From Pelagomonas calceolata (taxonomy: Eukaryota; Sar; Pelagophyceae; Pelagomonadales; Pelagomonadaceae), in contig CAKKNE010000001.1 in the NCBI GenBank assembly GCA_918797485.1, positions 4,216,001-4,280,000 on the forward strand: 64,000 bases of DNA, in the 5' to 3' direction. A program made the translations under genes and the position numbers. The first letter of the stretch is position 1; each line of letters starts with the position of its first letter. A model generated the notes under the pieces. The model saw only the letters and a program-made list of their open reading frames with translations. It had not been told where the DNA came from and made no database searches. Positions 54,329-61,478 of the stretch are shown here, piece by piece.

Positions 54329-57300
54329 ATGTGCGGGAACCTAGGCCTCTTGCTCGGCGAGGACTGCGCCTTCAGCGCGGAAGACGCCGCCGAGGCGATG
54401 ACGCGCGTGGTAGCCATGCGCGGTGCCCAGTCTTACGGCTTCTGGCGCGCGACGCCGTCTCAACTAAGCGTGCACCGCGCGGTGCTAAGGAAGAGGGCCG
54501 ACCTCGCAACAACACTAAGAAGCGCTCTGGCAAGGAAAGGCCGGTGTCAAAAGGACCAGCGGCCGTTAGTAGTGGGTGCCCACCTGCGCTTCGCCACCTC
54601 ATCAAGAAGCTTCGCCAAGGAGGCGCACCCCCACAGTTGGCTCGGACCCGTCCGGACGGAGGTCAATGGGATCAAGACGACGCGCATCGTGTTATGTACG
54701 CACAATGGCGACTTCGAAGCGTTAGACATCGGGAAGCTGTTCGGGGGCGACTCGAGACCCATGGCCCTCGACGAGCTGCGGAGGTGGCTTTCGGTACGAC
54801 TCGGGCGGCCGGCGCCCTGCGCGGCGGACTCGTGTGCGTTAGCGGGTTGTTTGGATTTGTTGTTTGCGGCGGGCGATGCGACGAGCGCCGCTCGCTTAGC
54901 GTTGGCTCGGTTAGATGATATTCGGGCCGGCGACGCGACGCTCCGAAGCACTTTGATAGATGGCCTCAAGGCTGGATTAGATGCAGACGCGCTGACGAAA
55001 TTACTGAAAGAGCGCTACCCGTCAAATATGGCGCCGCTATCAGCACCGGACGCGCAGCGTATTGCAAAGGACGCGCTCGCGGAGTTTCAGAAAGGCGACC
55101 TGCGGACGGCGGTCGTCCGCGTGCTCAAGAACGCGCACGGCGCTTTTGGGGTCGCGGCGCACGCGTCGGCGGCGCCCGGCGCCGTCGTGCTCGGGAGCGT
55201 GAAGCAGCCCATGATTGTGGGGATAGGGCGGGGCTTCGTCGCGTACGCCTCTGAACGGGCCGCGTTACACGTCGGCTGCGTCGGGAGCCACCTGGAAGCA
55301 AGGTACGTCCTCCGCGAGGGCGACGTCATCTCCGTCGTCAGTGGCACCGGGGACCACTGCGGCGCCGTCTTACAACGGGCCACGCTCGCCGACGGTTCCT
55401 TCTCGACATTAGAAGACTTTGACGGGGTCTCGGAGCTCATGGCGAGGCCTGTATCTCCTTCACAATTCGGCGGCGACGTCGTCGGCAAAGATCTAGCCGA
55501 TTTGCCGGCCGTATTACGAGCGATCACGCGTTCCTTCGAGGACGGCCCGAACAAGATGACGGCATCGGCCTTCTCCTCGAAATTGTTCGATGCGCAGCGG
55601 CGTGCGTCATCGCATTTAGATCTCGTCATCATTGGCGTCGAGTGCTCGCTCTGGGTCGCCGAGCAGTGGGCCGTGAATTTACGGGCGGCGTGCCCCTCAC
55701 TTAGAGTGGTCGTGGCCTCCTCCAATAAGGCCCTGGCGGCGCTCACCGCGTGCCACAACGCCATCACCTGCAACGGCGCGACGCCGTCGGAGACGGTCTT
55801 CCCGCCCGGCCTCAAAGCGTCCCAGGCGTGCCGGCACGCGCTGGCTTTAGCCGTGAGCCACAGCGGCCAGTCGTTCCCTACGTTACATGCGGCGCGGGCT
55901 TTGAAAGCTGCCGGCGCGGACGTCTTCTGCGTGGCCGGCCAGCTCGACGTCGTGATTGCGGACGACGTTATTGGCCAGCAGTTCGCGCCCGGTAGTCCTG
56001 TGACGGACCGCGTCTTCTCCACAAATGCCGGGATACGATTGGCCGAGGCGGCGTCGTTGACGACGGCGGCGACGCACCATTTACTGACTGAATTGTTAGT
56101 GCGCGTCGCGCGCGCGGCGCCAGCCCGGGACGTCGCGCTGTCGCGCCACGACTTGGACGAATTGGCGACGCTGGCGCGCACGTCCGTCGAGCGGGATTTG
56201 CCCAAGTTGTGCGGCGGCGCCCACGACGCGGCAGTCGTGGGGAGGGCGTGGGGCGACCACGCCGTCGAGCCCTTGATCGCCTTTACCGCGGCGTTGATAT
56301 ATATTCTGGTGACCGTGACGGCCGGTTTACCGATCGCCCACGCCATCGCCCAAGCCTGCGGCCTTTCGAAAGGATCGCCGTGGAACTACGTCATACTGTT
56401 CGCGGACGCTCTCTTATATACCTTCTTCACGGTCGTCTTCTCGTTACTCTTGAGATTAATACAAGGCAGAACATTACTCGCGCGCTTCGGCAAGCGCACT
56501 TGCTTAGTACTAGACGTGCCCATGGTGCACCAGTGCGCCGTGGCCTTCGCCCAGAAGCTGTTTGGACTGTCGTATGGCCTGAACGGCTGCGAGTTCGCGG
56601 GGGGCAATCCTGGTGATCATGCGGTCCACAAGTGCTTGCATCGCATCGTCCGAGGCACGCTCGTGGCCGTCGGCGTCCCGGACGGGCGGCTCAAAGCGTT
56701 GGTGGACGTCGAGTGCGCCACGTTCCTTACCGCTCTACAACTAAAATCCCTGTCGAACTGGGGCGTCGGCGCGGAAGTGTGTACTGTCGGTCATCACTCT
56801 TACACTCCCGACGTCGTAGATCGGGCCGTGATTTTTGATTTTGACCGGCCGAAGTTTCTCAGCGAGGTGCGGCACAACATGGGGTCGACGGTCGAGCCGG
56901 TGGCGCGGCGCATGTTGTACCTGGCCGAGCCGACGCCGAGTCCGCCGAACGTCCGCGGCAGGGTCGTCGGCGCCGTGTCGCACGGCTCCGAGCAGGACCT
57001 GGCCGGCGCGCTGGCGTCGCACGCGGTCGTCGAGGCGTTGTATGAAGGGAGAGTGGCTTCTCTCGAACGGCTGGTCGCGTTCTACGTGCTCTTCCACGCC
57101 ATGGCCGAGCGCGTCTCGCGCGTCTCGCGCTTCTTCTTCTATCTGCGCTTCGACACCTGGCGGTCGCAAGCCGGCACGCGCGTCGCCACGACGCCCTCGC
57201 CCACGTCTCCTGCCGCCGCCGTCAGCGTGGCGACGGGCCTCATGGACGACGTCCGCCGCGTCGAGTCGTCCGCCGCCTTCCGCGACTCGATGCATCGCTC

Positions 57301-57625
57301 GCGCTACGGCGGCTCCGTGCTCGACTTCAGCGGCCGCGGCAACCGCACGGCTCGCGACGTCATGGACCGGTCGTGGCGTCCCGGTCTCATGGACATGTCG
57401 CACCGGTCGCTGACGCTCAACGACGTGTCGGCCTACTCGAACCTGGGCCTGGACTTGAGCTCCTCGGGGCCCTCGGGCTACCGCTTCCGGCTCCCGCAAA
57501 GCTCCTCGGACCCGTCGCCGCCGCACCTCGCAGCGCAGCCGTCCGTCGTCCACGAGGACGGCTCACACCACACGCAGGACTCCAAGGAGTCGCCGGAAGA
57601 GCTTCGCCCGGCGCACGCGGCGTAG
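54329..57625 (+). CDS. GlmS-like glutamine amidotransferase/SIS protein fused to membrane segments
   Basis: 1098 residues from ATG 54329. The second residue is Cys (MCGNLG), the N-terminal nucleophile of class II (Ntn) glutamine amidotransferases after Met removal. Other GATase marks: VVGAHLRFATSS (like GHTRWAT), CTHNGDFEALD (like HNG), then HGAFGVAAHASAAPG. Residues ~410-680 hold sugar-isomerase (SIS) parts: VVASSNKALAALTAC, ALAVSHSGQSFPTLHAARAL (the phosphosugar-binding SxSG, here SHSG). Then hydrophobic helices (LIAFTAALIYILVTVTAGLP; VILFADALLYTFFTVVFSLL), a further globular region, one more helix near residue 920 and a Ser-rich tail. Cytosolic GlmS is ~600-680 residues and soluble, so this is an unusual membrane-bound relative. 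Ammonia donor is glutamine by family; the acceptor sugar is unknown. Confidence 0.75.
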   Translation: MCGNLGLLLGEDCAFSAEDAAEAMTRVVAMRGAQSYGFWRATPSQLSVHRAVLRKRADLATTLRSALARKGRCQKDQRPLVVGAHLRFATSSRSFAKEAHPHSWLGPVRTEVNGIKTTRIVLCTHNGDFEALDIGKLFGGDSRPMALDELRRWLSVRLGRPAPCAADSCALAGCLDLLFAAGDATSAARLALARLDDIRAGDATLRSTLIDGLKAGLDADALTKLLKERYPSNMAPLSAPDAQRIAKDALAEFQKGDLRTAVVRVLKNAHGAFGVAAHASAAPGAVVLGSVKQPMIVGIGRGFVAYASERAALHVGCVGSHLEARYVLREGDVISVVSGTGDHCGAVLQRATLADGSFSTLEDFDGVSELMARPVSPSQFGGDVVGKDLADLPAVLRAITRSFEDGPNKMTASAFSSKLFDAQRRASSHLDLVIIGVECSLWVAEQWAVNLRAACPSLRVVVASSNKALAALTACHNAITCNGATPSETVFPPGLKASQACRHALALAVSHSGQSFPTLHAARALKAAGADVFCVAGQLDVVIADDVIGQQFAPGSPVTDRVFSTNAGIRLAEAASLTTAATHHLLTELLVRVARAAPARDVALSRHDLDELATLARTSVERDLPKLCGGAHDAAVVGRAWGDHAVEPLIAFTAALIYILVTVTAGLPIAHAIAQACGLSKGSPWNYVILFADALLYTFFTVVFSLLLRLIQGRTLLARFGKRTCLVLDVPMVHQCAVAFAQKLFGLSYGLNGCEFAGGNPGDHAVHKCLHRIVRGTLVAVGVPDGRLKALVDVECATFLTALQLKSLSNWGVGAEVCTVGHHSYTPDVVDRAVIFDFDRPKFLSEVRHNMGSTVEPVARRMLYLAEPTPSPPNVRGRVVGAVSHGSEQDLAGALASHAVVEALYEGRVASLERLVAFYVLFHAMAERVSRVSRFFFYLRFDTWRSQAGTRVATTPSPTSPAAAVSVATGLMDDVRRVESSAAFRDSMHRSRYGGSVLDFSGRGNRTARDVMDRSWRPGLMDMSHRSLTLNDVSAYSNLGLDLSSSGPSGYRFRLPQSSSDPSPPHLAAQPSVVHEDGSHHTQDSKESPEELRPAHAA

Positions 57626-57712
57626 GTCTTCCCCCCTGTATGCATGTAACATATCCCGTTGACGGTGTAGAAGTGCCGTATTTGGCCTCATGGGGGACCC
57701 TTCTTAGTCTGT

Positions 57713-59287
57713 CTAGGCCCGGGCACGCTTGGACCCGAGTGGCATCATCGTGATGCCCCGGCGCTTCATCTTGGCCAACGGCTTCGCGCCGGGTCGCGCT
57801 TCTTGCAACGGCGACCACGGCGCGTCCGGCCTCGGCGTCGCCGCCCACGACGCGACGGGCGGCGGTGGCGCCCACGGCGCGGTCAGCTCCGGGCGCGCGG
57901 GCGGCGGCATCGGCACTGCCTCCTCGGCCGTCGGCCAGCGCTGCCAGAGCGCGGCCGTCGGCGCGGGCTCGGGAACCGCCGGCCAGCGCTGCCAGAGCGC
58001 AGCCGTCGCGGGCGCGGCCGTCGGCGCAGGCTCGGGCGCCGCGGGCTGCCAGAGCTCGGCCGTCGGCGCGGGCGCCGGCCGTTGCCAGAGCTCGGTCGTC
58101 GGCGCGGCGGCGGGCTCGGGCGCCGCGCGCTTCCGCGGGTCGTAGCGGAGAGGTAGGATGGATATGGGCCGGCGCTTGGCGCGCGCGAGGGGCCGCGGCT
58201 GCCGCGCCGGCGCGCGGTCGGCGAGGCGCGGGCGCGGGAGCTGCGCGGGCGACGGCGCGTGTCCGGGCGCCGCGGGCGAGAAGAGCCACTCCTCGTCCTC
58301 GGCCTCCTCGGCCGCCTCGGCCGCGCGCTGCTCCGCGACGAGGCGCTCCGCCGTCGCGCGCATCGGCGCGTCCAGGCCGGGCGTCGGCGGGACCCGGGGC
58401 GTCCCGCGGGGTTGCGGCAGGGGCGGCGGCGGCGAGGCCGGCGTCCGCGGCGTCCGGCGGCGCTGGGGCGAGTTCCGCGGCGTTCGGCGCGCAGGCGAGC
58501 GGGCCGGCGCCGGGGCGGGCGCTGGCGTCGCGCGGCGCGCCGGCGAGCGCCGGGGGATGCGCCGGGCCGGGGCCGGCGCCGGCGCGACCGCGGCGACGAG
58601 CGCCCGCAGCGGGGCCACGTCCATGCCGAGCAGACCGGCGTCCTCGGTCGCGGCGCCGCCGCCGGGCTGGTGCTCGTCGAGCGTCGCGGCGGCCGCGCGC
58701 AGCGTGGCCCGGCCCGCCGACGCGCGCAGCAGCGCCGAGACGTGGCCGTCCGCGTCGACGTCCGGCCGCTGCTCGTCGTCGGCCTCGATCGCGGCGTTGT
58801 CCACCGGCTCGAGGTCGGCGCACGTCAGCGCGAGGCCGAAGACCGCGGCGCGGCCGCGGTCCCGGCCGCGCCGCGGCGGCGCGTGCATCCGGTCGACGAC
58901 GACGCGCGCGCCGTGGAGCCGGAGGAGCGTGCCGACCGTGCTCTCGAGCGGCTGGCCCGCGTCCACGGTCGGCGGCACGAGCACGCGGCAGGTGTGGCGG
59001 CCGTCGCTGATCTGGAGCTCGCCGCCCCGGTTCTCGGCGTCGGCGTCGCGCGCGGCGACGACGCGCACGGTCTCGTAGCCCGGGCGCTCGCTCGTCGGCT
59101 GCGGCCGGCGCGCGACGTTCTCGAAGTGCGCGCAGAGCCATGCAGGCGACGCGCGCGGCGGCGCGGGCGGCTGGGCCGGCGGCTGCGTGTTGTCTTGGGT
59201 GTCCGCCTGGGTCTCCGGCTCGCGCGGCCGGCCTCTTGTTGGGGGGCGGCGGCGGCCGCCGCCCGCGCGGCCCTTTTGGCGCGGCAT
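57713..59287 (-). CDS. OB-fold protein with LWQ repeats (RPA70N/TPP1-like N-terminus)
   Basis: 524 residues from ATG 59285-59287. A basic start, a Pro/Gln linker, then an ordered domain (about residues 50-165): WLCAHFENVARRP, YETVRVVAARDAD, ELQISDGRHTCRVLVPP, GTLLRLHGARVVVDRM, LALTCADLEPVD. The SDG turn and the final dLEpV strand are typical of the RPA70 N-terminal OB fold, and also recall TPP1. The middle is Arg/Pro-rich; the C-terminal part repeats EPAPTAALWQRWP-type units four to five times between two basic boxes (KRRPISILPL, KRRGITMMPL). A DNA-metabolism or telomere role is inferred only. Convergent with the GlmS-like gene. Confidence 0.6.
   Translation of the reverse strand: MPRQKGRAGGGRRRPPTRGRPREPETQADTQDNTQPPAQPPAPPRASPAWLCAHFENVARRPQPTSERPGYETVRVVAARDADAENRGGELQISDGRHTCRVLVPPTVDAGQPLESTVGTLLRLHGARVVVDRMHAPPRRGRDRGRAAVFGLALTCADLEPVDNAAIEADDEQRPDVDADGHVSALLRASAGRATLRAAAATLDEHQPGGGAATEDAGLLGMDVAPLRALVAAVAPAPAPARRIPRRSPARRATPAPAPAPARSPARRTPRNSPQRRRTPRTPASPPPPLPQPRGTPRVPPTPGLDAPMRATAERLVAEQRAAEAAEEAEDEEWLFSPAAPGHAPSPAQLPRPRLADRAPARQPRPLARAKRRPISILPLRYDPRKRAAPEPAAAPTTELWQRPAPAPTAELWQPAAPEPAPTAAPATAALWQRWPAVPEPAPTAALWQRWPTAEEAVPMPPPARPELTAPWAPPPPVASWAATPRPDAPWSPLQEARPGAKPLAKMKRRGITMMPLGSKRARA
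57930..58130. repeat. GC-rich coding tandem repeat (LWQ units)
   Basis: Four to five imperfect units of about 35-60 bp, each with CTGCCAGAGC followed by GGCCGTCGGCGC, encode the PAPTAxLWQ units of the OB-fold protein. Units differ in length by whole codons. Confidence 0.7.
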
Positions 59288-59434
59288 ATGGCTTGTACGG
59301 CTTTGTACGCCCTCAATTTCTGCCGGGCCGGGTAGCGCGAGCAAGCAGGAGTCGGGAGAGATACTTGTACGCTGTAATTCGTGCTGGTTCGGCTCAGCGC
59401 GACCAGGCGCGCGCGGCCAACGTTTTTGCCGTTT

Positions 59435-59453
59435 CTAGTGTGTCGATACGCTA
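59435..59453 (+). promoter_or_regulatory. CTAG-bounded promoter element, variant b
   Basis: 19 bp: CTAGTGTGTCGATACGCTA, 78 bp upstream of ATG 59532 and 148 bp from the minus-strand start at 59287. Almost the same as the reverse complement of the element at 61328, so the two tandem paralogs share a sub-type. Confidence 0.5.
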
Positions 59454-59531
59454 ATGATTTGGCTGGAGACGGTTTGTGAGGAATTTGAGCGGCACAACAG
59501 CCCCAGCGGGCAGGGGCTGCCTCTCCTAACC

Positions 59532-61229
59532 ATGGACGTCGAGGCACCACCAAATGCTGCAGAGCGCATGAACCGTCCGTTGCTCCTGCGACGCATACTG
59601 TCGCGGCAGGACACCAAGGACCATGCGTTCAGGTGCAAAGCGATCTGTTTCATGTTCTGGTTCGGATTTGCGTATTTCGTCGGTCGGATTATCCTTTGGA
59701 TTATTTTCATCGTCGTGAATTTGGTGACCACGTCGGCCACTCACGTCGATATTGGCGTGTGGTGCGTTTTGTGGTTTTTGGTTTGCCAGGCGTGGGCCGT
59801 CGCGCTGGCCTGGCTCATCTATATGTGGACGGCGCGGCGACGAGCGCGAGCCGCAGCCCCCGTGGCCCCAAAGCCGGCGGCGGGGCAATCGCGGCCGACA
59901 CGTGAGCAGCTGAACAAAAGATTCGCGAGTTGGGTTGAGTACAGCTCAGAATCGGCCCATGCTGTTCTTTTTAGTTCGCTAGGAATGTGGCTGTCGCCGC
60001 ACTTTCCTACGATCCTTATATTCCTCTCTCTGTTCGTCATGGTCGGTGCGATATTCTCACTCCAACACAATTCCCTTGCCTACTGCGCAGTTCAGCTGAT
60101 GAATGGATTTGCAATTCTGGGCACGGGGCTTTTAGTGTTCGCGGGACGACGGCTTGCGGCGCGGGTGCTACTATTTGTTGCTTGCGCAGCGATGGCGGCG
60201 GCGAGCACCGGAGAAGCTGTCGTTTTGTTGGCACGGGGGCGGTCGGGGTATCATGTCGCGAATATGATCACGAATGTTCTATTCTGTGTCGCTGTTGGCA
60301 CGATCTTGTGCGTGTTTCCGCGATGGCATTCGTGGCGATTTAGCACGGCTTGTTTCCTGAGTTACTATTACGCCAGGGTCCTTGTTTGGGGCTTGTTCTT
60401 TGCGAAGCGGCAAACGGAGGTCTTGCAAACAGCCTTTTCCGCCCAATGCGACGTGGCCGCATTGGCGGCCTCCTGCATTTTGCTGGTGGAGATCAAATAC
60501 CGCGCCACCCTAAAGCGCGCGCACGAGATGGCCCGCGGCGACGCCAGCTCCTACGACGAGATCTGGAAGACGTTCGTCGCAGACGAGATTAAAATCAAGG
60601 CGCTCTCGAGCCTCGTCGACGCGTACAAAGCTGCCATGGCCGGCGCGGAGAAGCGGAGCAAGCGCCAGGCGGCGGCGAGCGTCGGTGATCTCTTCGACGG
60701 CGCCTACGCGCTCCAGCCCCTCGTTGTGGCGAAGGCAGAGGCTATCAGCGGCGACGCGGGCGTCGTCTACGGAAATACGAAGACGGTGGCGCGCGCGTTC
60801 CAGAAGGCGTGGCGGTCGTACGGAGGCGACTACCGAAGGCTCTGCGACGTCGTGCGGGTGTCCATCGCGTTCGAAACTATCGACGAACTGACGGCATGCC
60901 TCGAGCGCATCGTCGCCGACGACGAGCTCGAGCTCATCCCGCAAGGCATGGAAAAGTGTCGCTTCGATCCGGAATATGCTCCTTACGCCGGCCAATTCGT
61001 CGGCTACCGGGACTTGCAGCTAGGTGCGACATTCAAGTCAGCCGAGACGCGGGACCGGGGCCTCGACCAACACATCGTAGAGATACAGCTCCACTTGCGG
61101 GTCTTCGAGGCCATCAAGACGGGACACGTGACTGTCGGGTTGCCCGTCCACACAACAAATCTGGCGGGCTGGCGGATGGGGAGCGGCCACAGGACGTACG
61201 TGTCCTGTCGCAACCTGAGATGTAGCTAG
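59532..61229 (+). CDS. Multi-pass membrane protein with C-terminal RelA/SpoT-like domain, paralog 1
   Basis: 565 residues from ATG 59532 (context AACCATGG; the open frame starts 78 bp earlier inside the CTAG element). About eight membrane helices in residues 40-335 (e.g. IILWIIFIVVNLVTT, VLWFLVCQAWAVALAWLIYM). Cytosolic part ~335-565: a helical linker (AHEMARGDASSYDEIWKTFV), then a domain with DVVRVSIAFETIDELTACLE, QFVGYRDLQLGA, HIVEIQLHLRVFEAIK and GHRTYVSCRNLR. D-x-x-R, GYRDLQL and VEIQL align in order with the RSH synthetase motifs DxxxxR, GYRSLH and EIQIRT. A (p)ppGpp-synthetase-like nucleotidyltransferase fold is inferred; activity is not shown. Confidence 0.65.
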   Translation: MDVEAPPNAAERMNRPLLLRRILSRQDTKDHAFRCKAICFMFWFGFAYFVGRIILWIIFIVVNLVTTSATHVDIGVWCVLWFLVCQAWAVALAWLIYMWTARRRARAAAPVAPKPAAGQSRPTREQLNKRFASWVEYSSESAHAVLFSSLGMWLSPHFPTILIFLSLFVMVGAIFSLQHNSLAYCAVQLMNGFAILGTGLLVFAGRRLAARVLLFVACAAMAAASTGEAVVLLARGRSGYHVANMITNVLFCVAVGTILCVFPRWHSWRFSTACFLSYYYARVLVWGLFFAKRQTEVLQTAFSAQCDVAALAASCILLVEIKYRATLKRAHEMARGDASSYDEIWKTFVADEIKIKALSSLVDAYKAAMAGAEKRSKRQAAASVGDLFDGAYALQPLVVAKAEAISGDAGVVYGNTKTVARAFQKAWRSYGGDYRRLCDVVRVSIAFETIDELTACLERIVADDELELIPQGMEKCRFDPEYAPYAGQFVGYRDLQLGATFKSAETRDRGLDQHIVEIQLHLRVFEAIKTGHVTVGLPVHTTNLAGWRMGSGHRTYVSCRNLRCS

Positions 61230-61327
61230 CACTCGCTCCTACCTTCTGGGCTTTCTCTTCGTTCCCCGTTTTTCTTCTAACAACGTTTTAACTTTAAAAA
61301 CTCCCCCGAGCGCGCAAAAGCTGAATC

Positions 61328-61345
61328 CTAGCGTCGACACGCTAG
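61328..61345 (-). promoter_or_regulatory. CTAG-bounded promoter element, variant b, inverted
   Basis: 18 bp; on the minus strand CTAGCGTGTCGACGCTAG. 133 bp upstream of ATG 61479. Matches the element before the first paralog but in the opposite orientation. Confidence 0.5.
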
Positions 61346-61478
61346 CACGATCATCTCGTGCGCCTGTAAACGCTTCATTCAAGGGCTGCCAATCGCCGCG
61401 GCATTCACATAATAGGCAGCCCGCAACCAGCGCTAGCTGCAGCGGTGATCCGCAGCCACAGAGGATCAGGTGCTCACA

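Noticed and set aside
57417-59335. Several long overlapping ORFs on both strands around the OB-fold gene
   Set aside because: Only the 57713-59287 minus frame has an ordered domain and in-frame repeats; the rest are Arg/Ala shadows.
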